From NCBI GenBank assembly GCA_030248065.1, contig JASAMV010002579.1, forward strand, positions 62,001 through 126,000: a stretch of 64,000 nt of DNA, in the 5' to 3' direction. The stretch comes from Rhynchonema sp. JSB1_4. Its lineage: Eukaryota > Nematoda > Chromadorea > Monhysterida > Xyalidae. Of the stretch, positions 1 through 16,416 are shown piece after piece (the stretch's first letter is position 1; every line of letters starts with the position of its first letter). The translations under genes were made by a program, and so were the position numbers. The notes beneath the pieces were generated by a model, which had not been told where the DNA came from, made no database searches, and saw nothing but the letters and a program-made list of their open reading frames with translations.

Positions 1-366
1 GTTGACGATAGATAGATGAATTTGGGGGGGGACCCCCCCCACCCCCCCCCAAGTACTACCCTGTGGTTAGGTAGGGTAGGTACAGGTAGCCCCGCCGATG
101 AACAAAGCGAAGAGTGATAACAAAGCGGGGGAAAAAGGACAAGAAAGAGAAAATAACTGCTTGTCAAAACCAGGCTCAGTTTGAAAAAAATCACGAGGAA
201 CCCCTTGACAATGCAGGAAAATTAGGGCGATGGATTCTCATATAGTCATTGTGCGATCAATACTTCCTCGTCAGTACCACTCAGTAAAACTCACTCTTCA
301 TTCAGAAGTTGCCGGTGTCGAGCGCATAATCAAATACCGACCAGATTGTGGCCGTGTCCAGCAACG
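1..366. other. Upstream region of the ABC transporter gene
   Basis: No gene is seen before the ATG at 367. The first 17 bases are GTTGACGATAGATAGAT, and the same word recurs three times in inverted orientation at 28008-28110. A G-run followed by C-runs lies at 25-50. The sequence around 233-270 weakly resembles 28487-28520, so this may be the edge of a dispersed repeat. Confidence 0.5.
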
Positions 367-5572
<5,206 letters not shown>

Positions 5573-5763
5573 CACGCTTTGATGGTTGCCTCTATTGATC
5601 AGCTTTGCGTTTCAGATTGTTTGTCGGCACTTTGCATATTCTGTGTCTTAATTGTCTTCATGTGCAAAACTGCATGCTTTATTCCTAGTCATCTGGTGAA
5701 ATTCGAATATGGTTATTTTCTCTGCGTGCCTAAACTTTATGCGGTGATCTTATAATAGTATTG

Positions 5764-5850
5764 TATCGTATAGTTCGTCCATCAGCTCATGTCACTCCGG
5801 CCGACTTGTTCCCTTCCTCCCTCAAAGAAAGAGAAGAAAAAAAAATTTCT
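5764..5850. repeat. Truncated MITE end, family C
   Basis: The sequence TATAGTTCGTCCATCAGCTC followed by ATGTCAC matches the left end of the intact elements at 57412 and 53040. The following pyrimidine-rich stretch with CCCTTCCTCC also matches 57412. No right end is found nearby. Confidence 0.55.
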
Positions 5851-5873
5851 CCTTAACCTTTTCCCCCCCCGAA

Positions 5874-5940
5874 ATACAGTGAAATCTCGTTATAGTCATC
5901 ATCGTTATAGTCATAACCTCGTTATAATCGTGCTTTGTGG
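5874..5940. repeat. Pogo/Tigger-like terminal repeat remnant
   Basis: CAGTGAAATCTCGTTATAGT, then two further CGTTATA units, resembles the consensus ends of Tigger/pogo elements (CAGTNNAACCTCGTTATAAC). Only one end was found, so this is a solo remnant. Confidence 0.35.
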
Positions 5941-6638
5941 CGCACAGCAGATTGTATTGGTACGTTTGTGTCTAGGCTTCGACTTTGGCTCTCTCAAACG
6001 AGTAGTGGAATCCTAACATTATTAGCATAGTCGGGGAATTGCAAAAAAGCACGATTATGCACGACCGAAGTGTTTTGATTCCTCTTCTATTCGATTTTTA
6101 CTTTTGTCACATGTCAGTAGAATCTGTCCAGAACTGTTACAGGAGCATTTTTGCTGAAAAAGTTTGCTGACATGCCAATAATTGTATCGTAAACTAAGAT
6201 GTAATCCTGCTCATGTTGTGCCAGAACTTATTCCCTTGATTCAAGAATTGTTTTGTCTTGTCATTTGTCAATAGAATGTAACTTAATCACTCTCGCATCG
6301 TTGATTTGATAAGTTGTTTGTGTAACATGCAGGGGAGTGTGATTCCTCGGAACTTGTGACTTACATAAAATGATAAATACTTAAACATTCTTTAGTACCA
6401 GTTCTGTTATTCGTGTTGACATTGCGTTTGCGTATTGTCCGACTATCCTCTGTCCCTTTTGTGCTTGGTCTTTCCATAATTCCTGCGAAGCTGAACAAAA
6501 TTGAGCTTGACCAAGTGTTGAATCGTTTACCTTTGCCTTATCAAACCGTTAATATGGTATACTATCGCAACAAGTGTAAATGCGGCACTTGCTTATCTCC
6601 ATCGGTACATTTCACTGTGTTTTATCACGGCGTTTTAT

Positions 6639-7590
6639 GGTGCGGTTATACTCGGCCTGCGGAATAGAAGGAGCGGTTGAAGGGACGATCATTTCCGCTG
6701 ACGCCCGAAGAACAGCGGAAACGAGTATGGCCACGTCACACAGAGCGATCTGACGCAATTGACAAGGAACGAAAAAACGTTCCGCGGAATTTAAAGAACG
6801 AAGTCTAAACATCTGGACATTTCCTTGAGCTTCATCTGCTTGAAATTGTCACTGAGAGTCCTTGGTCTGTCGAAACTTTAACTTTTTGGGTACGGTACGT
6901 TAGAATGAAGCATTTTCAAATCTAAAAACGCTCAAGAGAACGATTTTGGGCTGCCATGGCCATGTACATAAGGAATTTATGGCACAGTCCCATCTACACA
7001 CGATCTCCTCCATCTTCGTTTGCATTTCACACAATTAACGAGAAATGATAAATGAAAATGAAAACGGCAGACATTGTGTGAGAGTGGCCAGGGGGGAGAG
7101 CCCACCCCTAAGTCCCATCCGTCGAGTTCTTGGACCGGTCTGATGCACTTGGTTGCACGGATTAATATATAATATTTAAAGTAGAACAATTCGATTAAAA
7201 CAGCATCCGTAGCACACTCTTGACAATCGTTTTTTTGTCTTCGTTTTTGCCCCCCACCCCGAAAATAAGGGGCAGAATGCCGTTTTACGGAAATGTAATG
7301 CTGTGGTGCTTTGACACGCATAGTTTAGATGTTGATAATTTTTCTTCATGTTTCAGCTGCTTGCAATGATTATTAAGCTCAATAATTTGCCCAGCAGCCT
7401 CCTTAACATTGCCCTTCCATTTTTTTCTCTGTCATTAGTTTGTGGAAGAACGCGCAGGAACAGCGGAAACGTTCAAGGAATGAAAGAATAGAAAGAATAG
7501 AGGAAATTCGTTGCCGCTGTTCTTTCATTCCGTCACGGAACTGTATTGTGCGGTACAATTTTCGTTCCTAGGAATGAGTATAACCGCACC
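6639..7590. mobile_element. Inverted-repeat element, family D, upstream of AKR1
   Basis: The left end GGTGCGGTTATACTC is matched by its exact complement at 7576-7590, with TTTAT on both flanks as a possible target duplication. Related ends are seen at 47372-47673 and 53487-54757. The interior has no convincing gene. The element ends 55 bp before the AKR1 start, so it occupies the likely promoter. Confidence 0.65.
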
Positions 7591-7645
7591 TTTATTATAC
7601 ACCTCTATGTTCATAGTAAAACCTTTCCAGCTCCAAATGCTCAAA

Positions 7646-9215
7646 ATGGCCCGCTCAATTGTGCTGAACGACGGACATCGAATGCCGTTGATCGGTCTTG
7701 GCACCTACAAAATAACGGGTACCACCGATGTACAGAATTGTTTGGATAAAGCACTGGCTGTTGGGTACAGACTGTTTGACACTGCACATATGTATAAGAA
7801 CGAGACTGATATTGGGGAGGCACTCAAGGTGAGCTTGCTTGGTACTTGGTGCTTTGGTGATATTGGTATTGAATTGGGCACCCATATCATAAAGCACCGA
7901 CATGGAAGTAACCATGCGTCCATATCTGGAAACATTTATCTAGCTGAATTGATCTCCGTGCGACTCAGTGGCGTAGGAAGAAGATGCCACACACGCTAAA
8001 AGGTGCTCCCTTGTCCTGTCCCCGTTGAGGCTTTGGCCAATAAAGTTGGCCAATAAAGGCCATTGAACAAACATTAGATAAAAATAAGGTAGCGAAAATA
8101 GATCCGCGCCCCCACTAAACTCGGATCTACATTACACACAGTATTGTAGCTATACGCCGCTGGTGTATAACTTCCTTTTTTGATTGACAACCACAGGTGT
8201 TACTTCCGAAACATCAGCTGACCCGTTCTGATGTGTTCATCACGAGCAAACTGTTTGCGGATGAGACCCAGACAGTGGTGGACGGGGTGACAACATCGTT
8301 GCAGCGATTATCGATGGATTATATTGACCTGATGATGATACACTCGCCTGCACCCAGTGTTAGTCGATTCTGTACGTATACGTCAATTCAATGTGATGCA
8401 GAAGTTGTAGTCATGTTCATGTTCAGCAATCCAATTGTGAAACATCAGAGAATCGGAAAATAAGACTCAACGCGTGGACTGCGTTGGAACAATGTAAAGG
8501 TAGGTTGCATTGAGTTGGGCATTGAATGTCGTATGCTGTACTCTGATCGTGCTCTTCTGCAGCCGCTGGCCAAATTCGGTCCATTGGTGTATCAAACTAC
8601 GAAATTCGTCACATTGAGGAAATTCTGGAATCTTCCAAGACTGCTCCAGCTGTGAATCAATGTGAATGCCATCCACACTTCAGTCGTGTGCCGTTGAGAA
8701 AATACTGCACGGATAAAGGCATTCATTTTCAGGTTGGCTAATTTCCCTGAATCATCAAGGAGTGCTCGTATAGTGATCGGTACGTTCATCTGCAGGCATT
8801 CGCATCACTTGGCAGATTCAATGCTGACTTGATTGCTGAACCAGCCATATTGAAAGTGACTGACAACCACAAGGCATCTGTTGAGCAGGTAAATGGAGTA
8901 TCCCTCAAAGTTTTGAAACATCAAGTCATGCTTATCCACAACATTTATTATAATGGTGTGCCTTGTTCGCATTGACATTGGCATTGCCACTGATGCTTCA
9001 TAGTCCATTCAGAACGACATGCATTTGAACAGGTGCTGCTTGCGTGGGCGATGTTTCACAACGTCAGTGTGCTGCCCAAATCTACCAATGCCGATCGGTT
9101 GGCTGCAAATTTTGGTTCCACTCGGTTGCAGCTCAGTGACAGTGAAGTGGCCACTATTGATGCTCTAAACAGAGACAAACCGTACACTCGATGTGCTGGA
9201 TGGCTTGTGCCCTGA
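7646..9215 (+). CDS. Aldo-keto reductase 1
   Basis: Six exons encode 279 aa: 7646-7828, 8197-8356, 8449-8499, 8563-8732, 8796-8888, 9033-9215. The NADPH-dependent aldo-keto reductase fold is clear, with GLGTYK near the N-terminus, the catalytic tetrad Asp45 and Tyr50 (DTAHMYKNE), Lys79 (ITSK) and His110 (MIHSP), GVSNYE, and a VLPKS-type cofactor loop near the C-terminus. The length is slightly below the usual 300-320 aa. A TTTCCAG site at 7624-7630 lies 6 bp before an in-frame ATG at 7637 and 15 bp before the chosen ATG, fitting trans-splicing; either ATG is possible. The substrate cannot be inferred. AKR2 follows in tandem, with the last three homologous exons identical in length. Confidence 0.92.
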
Positions 9216-9577
9216 ATTCTGATCGATCATATCGTCGCAGTTGCGGCAATCGCACAGCACATTGAATTATTTTATTTTTGACTGGCCGGAGTTTGTCTAT
9301 GTTCGCGCTCAGTTTATGAGTCAGTCAACTTCCCAAAGACATTCGCATGTCGTCTTCCCATTATGTACTGTATTGGTGTTGGTTATGCTTCAATGAGATC
9401 ATCAGGCAAACTACACTCTACAGTGCTTTTCAACTTGTAAATTTTTATTTGAACATCTTGCGGTTATTCCGTTGCCAAGAACTGGCATTATCAAATCGTA
9501 TGTTGTCACCCCACCAAGTTATATTGCAATGCTTGATTCAAAGTTTTCCATCGTCATTTTTGTGCCACGCCGCCAAA

Positions 9578-12102
9578 ATGGACAAAGTGACAGGTGGTGT
9601 TATCCGTTTATCGAATGGTGCCCTGTTGCCACGTATGGGCTTCGGCACATACAAATGTACTGGAGAGGCAGCAGTTGAGCATACCATTGATTGTGCACTC
9701 AGCACTGGCTACAGATTGATTGACACGGCGCATGCGTATCACAACGAACAACAGATTGGGGATGCGCTCAAGGTGAGGTTGTCCTTTAGGTTTCTTGGCG
9801 TCGTTGGACGAATGGGCATCGCAATCGCAACATAAGTCAGACGCTTTCCACATGTTTTCAGAAACTTCTTCCGAAACACAATCTTCGACGAGACGAGCTG
9901 TTCCTGACGACCAAAATCCAATCGTTACCTGCTCCCATAGAAACGGTTGTGGCTGGTCTAGAAGGGTCGTTGACCAAGTTGCAAACCGACTATCTGGATC
10001 TGGCCCTCATTCACTATCCGAAACCATTCGCGGTCGACAGTAATACGAATCCTGAGTACAAGAATTGGAGAAAAACGGCATGGCTCGCCCTGGAGAAGAT
10101 GTGTGGTTCGTTGTTCTGTTGTTATCCTGTCAAGCTAAGCATTACTACCACAGCTGGATGTGCTTGCAGATTCAGGCAAAATCCAATCAGTCGGTGTCTC
10201 TAACTACGAGCCGAGACACATCGATGAACTGCGACAATACGCACGTGTGCAGCCAGTGGTGAATCAATGTGAATGTCATCCCCATTTGACACGGACGGCA
10301 TTGCGAAAATATTGTGCTGACAATGGCATACACTTTCAGGTTGAGGGGGATTATTGTCATCTCGTTTTCCAAGTTCGGACAAAAATCCGTGGGGACAAGC
10401 ATAGTCAAGTCGCACACACACTTTTATACCAATGGACCTTGCGTTTGAAACGAAAAACGTCAGGAGCATTGCTTGGAACATTGTGGTAATTATAGTCACT
10501 CGAGGTAACATGCAGTTCTGTCAATCTCCGTTGTCCGCGAACATCACACGAGTGAACGACGCACTGCAACACAATTTGACATCAAGTATGGTAAATTTGG
10601 AATATCGTGCATGAGTCGAGTTCACAGCAGCGCAGTTGTTTGCGATTTCCGTTGTGGGAATTTTGCATCAACTGCGGTCTCGAAACCATAACCTACATAG
10701 TACACTGCCACATTCTCTTATTTCAGTTTGTTCGTATATATGTATAGCTTTTGGAAACACTATAATAAATTTGTCAATTTGAAACATAACTAACACGTAG
10801 TTTCTCTCGTTCTGCACGTCGGTGTTAATAAATCTGTGTGGTAAATCAGTCCACAAGATTCGTATCTCATAATCATGACCACAAACCACGTCCAGAAGGC
10901 TATCGGATATTGCAAACGTTTCGTGAATAGATCTATACAATTCAGTTGGCACCACTTCGTTCAGTGCTGTCCTCTGGTTGCGTTTGTGCGTTGTCCTTGA
11001 TTGTCGCCACCACTGGATGCCGATTATCGCTCGATTTCCTCACACTTTCCAGTTCGGCCTTTGCGTCATGCAGCTGTTGTTTCAACAACTCGTTCTCCCG
11101 AGATTTATCCTCCAGCTGCATGCTGATTGCTTGAAACTGCAAGACGCACATAATTGGGCATATTCAGTTAATGGAAATCTAGAGTTATTGGCATTGCGAT
11201 CACCTGTGTTTTCTCCAACGCCTTCTTTCGATGCCGAACGCGTACAACAGCCTCATTGCTGCGGAGTCGCTTATCTCTCATTTCATTCCCGGTTGTGTTC
11301 AGGTTTCGTTTGGACATGATGACTGTAATTCACAAAAAAACACGAAGTGATCGCTGGTTGGGTTGTACGCGCATGTGTTTTATGCGTGTCTGTACTCCCC
11401 AGCGCTGCATGCACATGACACCAGCAAAAACAAGTAGGATTGGCCACGCATGATCTCTTGTAGCTCGTGTGGGGTGTTGTGCGTTTGCGTTATGCAGTTT
11501 TCATGCAGTTGTGCGACGAGATGGCTTGCACATATTTCAGCTTCACATCATCTCAAGATTGCAGGAATGATTTGTTGACGTAGACTGCACAGTGCACATC
11601 ACACTTTTCCGTCGCATGACAGTGTTGATCTGTTCCCTTTCATGCCATGAAACCTCTCTGGTACGCTTTTGAAGAGACCAAACCTAAACAGGAGGGACAG
11701 AGGTGCATTTCACATTGCAGGCATTCACATCGCTCGGCCGCAATCACCCCGACCTCATAGGTGTCAAGTTGCTTTCGCAAATTGCAGAACGTCACAACGC
11801 AACGGTACAACAGGTCAGTCAACAAGTTGTGCAATCATAGGGTCGCCCTTTTGAAACATTTGCCGGGGCCACCCTTAACGGACTCACTATTGACATGTTA
11901 TGTCTTATTGACATCTCAGGTGCTGCTGGCATGGGCGTTGGCTCAAGACATCAGCGTTGTGCCCAAGTCACAAACGGCTGCACGGATCAAGGCAAACTTT
12001 GACGCGATCAACGTGACACTGAGTGCAGACGAAGTGACACAAATGAATGCACTCAACTGTGACACAACGTACACAAAATGCAGAGGATGGGATGTCATAT
12101 GA
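9578..12102 (+). CDS. Aldo-keto reductase 2
   Basis: Five exons encode 294 aa: 9578-9772, 9862-10105, 10170-10339, 11721-11813, 11920-12102. The catalytic tetrad is Asp49 and Tyr54 (DTAHAYHNE), Lys83 (LTTK) and His116 (LIHYP); GVSNYE and VVPKS are also present. It is a tandem paralogue of the gene at 7646. Exons of 170, 93 and 183 nt match in length and position, while the earlier part has one intron fewer. Intron 3 is 1381 bp, far larger than its neighbours, and contains an antisense bZIP gene. The substrate is unknown. The reading frame is intact, so both copies are probably functional. Confidence 0.92.
10942..11317 (-). CDS. C/EBP-like bZIP protein nested in an AKR2 intron
   Basis: Two exons, 11317-11204 and 11136-10942, joined in phase 0, encode 102 aa. 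Residues about 15-32 form a basic region (RDKRLRSNEAVVRVRHRKK) that aligns with the C/EBP basic region. Residues about 39-70 form a leucine-zipper-like helix (ENELLKQQLHDAKAELESV). The invariant basic-region Asn appears to be Ser20, followed by Asn21, so DNA contact may be altered. The protein is almost only the bZIP, as in C/EBP-gamma or small CEBP-2-like proteins. The gene runs antisense inside intron 3 of AKR2. The acceptor CTTGCAG and the closed frame support it; the 5' end could extend further upstream. The bZIP assignment is by residue pattern, not by a search. Confidence 0.72.
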
Positions 12103-13423
12103 TCGTTGTTTTACAAGCGCTTGAACCGTTCATATGCGGCGATTTCGTCTCGAAAGAAAACGTGCAAGAAATATGAATCAAGCAAATTCTTAGGGACTGT
12201 TGGGTTTTAAAAATGTCGTAGCGCCCATATAATCATATAATCGTTATCAGAAAACTAATTCCCAATTTTAACTTTTGTTTTATTTCTGGTTGTGAAACGT
12301 GAAAAAGATATCGCATTGCATATTCTTATTCGTCTTGGTCCAAAAACGTAAACGCGCCTAAAGTAAAACCATCGATATCCAAAAAAACCTAATAATGTAA
12401 CAGCGGTGAGTTTAAAGCCACAAAAATACGAAAGATGACCACGCGCCATTAAAAATAAAAATTGTTCTTGATCATGTACTAGTTGATTGACTATGATTGT
12501 GAACACAGCAGCACTGCATACTCGTATGAAACAAACGGGAATCAAACGGCAACTGTAAAGTGACAAAATAATCGGAATGATCCAAACTTTTGCAAAAACG
12601 GGCAAACAGTAATATCAACGGAATAAAATAACGAGGATCATACAGCAGTGACAAGAACAAGAGTGTCAAAAAATTAGCACAGCACATTTGAAACAAAAAA
12701 CCTCGATGAAACGCTAAAATGAAAATCAAACAGTTCAAAACGACGCTTAAAGGTTGGTTTATACTCTCTGACTGCCCGGCAGTAGCAGTCAGAAATTTGT
12801 GACTGCCAGTTTGGTCGGCTCATTAACAGAGCAAGAACAGTAGACGGCAGGCAGCAGCCAATGGACAGAGCGGAACAGGCAATTACTACAAGCAATCACT
12901 GCAGTCAGAAATTTGTGACTGACAGTTTGGTCGGCTCATTAACAGAGTAAGAACAGTAGACGGCAGGCAGCAGCCAATGGACAGAGCGGAACAGGCAATT
13001 ACTACAAGCAATCACTGCCTTGCCGGGCACTTTTGCGTGATAGTGACTCCGGATTTTTACTTCTACTTTCCGGAAGTCAGAAGTATAATTCGACCTAAAT
13101 TTAACTGAATAAAAAACACCATAGACAATAAATAGTGGCTGCATTTTAAGAACAATTTATGCCCAAATGCAAGTTCCAGACACAAAAGCCGCCGGATTAC
13201 GGGCACATAACAGCGGCATCGAGTGACGAAACTGCAGGTACAAAACAGCGGGTGGAGGACAAACAGCGGGCCGTAAATGGCGGGTTTGTTATCCGCGGTC
13301 CGGTTCAGAACAAGCTTACATTTTGCAAGACGCCGTACATGGTAAATTTACCCCCCTCCCCGAATTGCATTCAAGACAAGTTTTTTCGTTACCCGCTGTT
13401 TTGTCCGCGGTGACACGCCAGCT
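12103..13423. other. Intergenic region between AKR2 and the PON-like gene
   Basis: AKR2 and the PON-like gene converge here. No gene is supported; long open frames on either strand have no splice or family support. A tandem duplication occupies 12786-13017. The rest is AT-rich. Confidence 0.6.
12786..13017. repeat. Tandem duplication of a 116-bp unit
   Basis: The unit beginning CAGTCAGAAATTTGTGACTG occurs at 12786 and again at 12902, nearly identical. The pair is bracketed by CTGCCCGGCAG on the left and GCCTTGCCGGGCA on the right, so it may be the interior of a small inverted-repeat element. Confidence 0.75.
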
Positions 13424-15994
13424 CTAAGCCAATTCCTCATTGACAATATCACAATGCATCAGTTTGTGGTGCACGGAACCAATCAACATCTGATGATTGC
13501 TGTAGACGGCCATGGTGGATGCACTTAGGTGTTCACCGTCATCGGCATACGGCTCGGTGATCACCCAACTATTGTGACCATCTTGTGGACGGATGCGAAG
13601 CACCTGACATATCGAGTCGACATTTGGGTGCATATCCTGTGCCCTTCTACATAGAGTAGCCCCTTATGTGATCCACCAAATCTGTTTTGATTGCGCATAC
13701 ATCCCTTGGAGTCATCCCCGCCTGTTAACTAAGCGAAAACGATGTATCGCAGTGGTGTCGTTCAGGGGGGAAGAGGGTTACCCCTGCTATGGGGCATGGC
13801 AAATCGGTTGGTGGGCATGGTTTATGTGGGAAAATTTTCACTTTGGGAACAAGCACCCCAAAAATGACTTGTTGATCTCGAAAATCAACAAACTTGACCA
13901 TCTTCCGCTTGAAAATGTCAGAAATCGCTTGCTTGCGCAAGAAAACGCTGTTTCGAACACTTCATGACTTATTTTTGATACACTTATAACATTTTTGGGG
14001 TTACTCACTTTTTCAGTAATCGGATCGGGTGTGGGAAATTTCTGGATTTTTGGAGCAGCCCCCTGGTTTAAGCAATTTTTGATATCTAGGTGTATGCATG
14101 GGAAATTTGCCCAAATTTGGGACGGGCACGGGGGAATTTTCGATTTTTCAACGACACCACCGCGTATAGTAACTGCCCATTGACAGTTCCACAGCATGAC
14201 AAGCTGATACACAGAGCACGACAGATGAACCAACCTGACTGGGTGCACTGTACTGTTTCGGATACAACAGATGCTTGATGATCTGATGCATCACCGGGTG
14301 GCATGCCACCCAAATGTGACCGTTGCTCGGGTCGACATACATGTTGTCGGGTGATGTCAGCAGGGACATGTCCTGAAATTGAGATAAAAGGTGCACAACT
14401 GCGGTGAATCAACTATTTGCAAAACGAACCGCGTGTTTCTCAATGCTCAAATCGCGCGACATTTTGTAGACACGAATCACCTCGAGCTCAACCAACGACA
14501 AGTACAGGTATCTGGAAGAGAAGCGTAAATTAGGTGACATGAGACATCAAAGCACAGGTTAAACCGCGCACTCTCTTTTATCAATAAAAAAGTCACATCA
14601 CGCAATGGTATCCTGCCAATGAGCGAATAACGACCCAAAGTGCAATCGATCAAACGTACTCCTGTTTTGGATCAGTAGCAAGTCCATTAGGTCCAGGCAG
14701 CCACGAGTCAACGACGGTCGCCTTGTGACCATCATAGAGCACCACATTGCCCATATTCAGCATCATCACGTGTTCGAACAGAATACGCGCCCAATTGTGT
14801 CGGAAATAGTGGTCGTTACTCACAAAGAATTTGTCCGCGCCCACAACCACTAGATCATTGGCTCTGAAACATTCTGTTAGTTAGGCGATACCGTGTCAAG
14901 ATGAATGGAAAGTGAAACATCACATACGAATAGATCAACGGATCGCGAATTGTCTTCAAATGCGTGGCAGACTGCTTTTCCTTGTTGAACATAAAGCTCT
15001 CAATCGTATCCTCGTCAGGCCTGTGGCTGATCACGTACAAGATGGTTTTGCCTGAAATGAAAAGCAGTTTGGAACAGTCGGCAGACAAAACTGATAGCAG
15101 CACTGGGTTTTCCAAGAGCATCACAGGCTATCGTCAGTGCGAACGAGCAAAATGGTGGTCAGCAACTGGAACACGCAGGTTCTCAAACACAGATGCTGCC
15201 AGTCACCTTTGCTCGTGAAACTGCCCATTCCGTGCGGTGAGAATGTTTTGCGGTCGAAATCAGCGCCTTCCAACTTGAGTTCGATGGCAACTTGCTTTCG
15301 ACTGCCCGGCTTGCCGAATTCATACATGAACAATCGACCAGTTGTCGTGGCGCGATCTTGTTCGTTGCCATATATCAGTCCCTGAAATAAAGGGCAGCTG
15401 TTTTTGCGTTGCATCTGTGTAAAAAGTGTAAGTGGTCTGCACCGCAAACAAGGGCGTAAACACGCAAAAAGGTTTTGATACTTGCATAGCAGATACAGGC
15501 AGTTTTCACAGTTAATGGTCCATACCAAAACTTGGCGATCGGATCGGTCCCATTCATGTGATCAGGTGGACCGATGGTTCGATCGGATCACCAAGTTTGA
15601 TAACGATCAACGTAGTCAGTTTGTAAACATGAATACAATCGTAAAATAACACAAAACAAAGGAAAGCGCACCGATGTGATAATAACCGTGCCATCAGGAA
15701 GCACTTCCAGGTCTTCGGAGCCTTCTTCTGCAAAAAACAACACAATTGGTATTTATGACTGATTGCGTGAAGATAACAAAAAGAGCAATGGGTGACCTAT
15801 TCCAGCAACGGGTGTGCACGGTCCAGGCACGTGGTTGTAGACACTTTTGTTCAGATCGAGTGAAAGGCTACAAAAAAGATTTGTGTGTCAAGTCCGAACA
15901 TAAAAAGAAAGCTGTGTAAGAAAACTAACAGAATCTTGACAGTGGTACTGCACACCAGAGCCAGAACCATCCATGTTAGTAATTTGCCAAACAT
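13424..15994 (-). CDS. Paraoxonase/arylesterase-like protein (PON/MEC-6 type)
   Basis: Nine exons encode 375 aa: 15994-15930, 15867-15797, 15727-15672, 15381-15207, 15051-14928, 14863-14660, 14511-14430, 14372-14235, 13636-13424; phases close. The N-terminus is an uncleaved-type hydrophobic anchor, as in PONs and C. elegans MEC-6. PON landmarks occur in order: GSEDLEVLP, the FSPHG motif with the conserved His, ANDLVVVG with the calcium-ligand Asn-Asp, SNDHYF, PNGLATDP, SPDNMYVDP with the ligand Asp-Asn, and WVACHP. Because the metal and His positions are kept, lactonase or arylesterase chemistry is possible, but nematode MEC-6 relatives act as ER/membrane chaperones for DEG/ENaC channels. It lies 422 bp downstream of EXO70 on the same strand. 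The last intron carries a MITE. Confidence 0.88.
13744..14168. mobile_element. MITE, family E, in the last intron of the PON-like gene
   Basis: The left end TATCGCAGTGGTGTCGTTCA and right end TCAACGACACCACCGCGTAT are near-perfect inverted repeats bordered by TA. The interior is non-coding, with several short direct motifs. Confidence 0.65.
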
Positions 15995-16416
15995 TGCTGG
16001 TTTAGTGTTGGGATAAAACGGTCACAAACTGAGATAAGAATCATTGAAACCTGAAGTTACAGTTAGATAGGCCTTTCAGACGTGGACAAATAGGCTCAGA
16101 GGGGGTTATTCTGAACGCGCATTCTGACTAGCGGGTAACAAGCCATGCAAAAAACCAATGGCAATTCGGACAGGTAATATTTATTCTGAATATCACAACA
16201 ACAACTTGAATAAAATCAAAAAATGTATTGTAACATTATAATTTATCACATGACTGAATATATTGATAGTTTACCATGGCTGACAAAATTTTATGGGTTC
16301 ATCAATTCAGCACAATCAACATAAACTCGACGCCAACGTTTTGCCCCTGGCAAATTATTTTTTGAGAACTTAAGCACAGTTCGACTCTGACCGAACTTTC
16401 TGCAGACACCAATCTT
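15995..16416. other. Gap between EXO70 and the PON-like gene
   Basis: A 422-bp interval between two genes on the minus strand. Nothing gene-like is seen. On the minus strand a TTATCTCAG site lies about 43 bp before the PON ATG and could serve cis- or trans-splicing. Confidence 0.5.

Larger units (their letters stand above)
5573..6638. other. Intergenic region with repeat remnants
   Basis: No gene is supported. The only recognisable items are a truncated MITE end (5764-5850) and a pogo/Tigger-like terminal repeat (5874-5940). The rest is AT-rich with no splice-consistent reading frames. Confidence 0.6.

Noticed and set aside
13838..14412. Overlapping open frames in the last intron of the PON-like gene
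   Set aside because: They belong to a MITE interior, and the PON reading frame and splice phases join cleanly without them.
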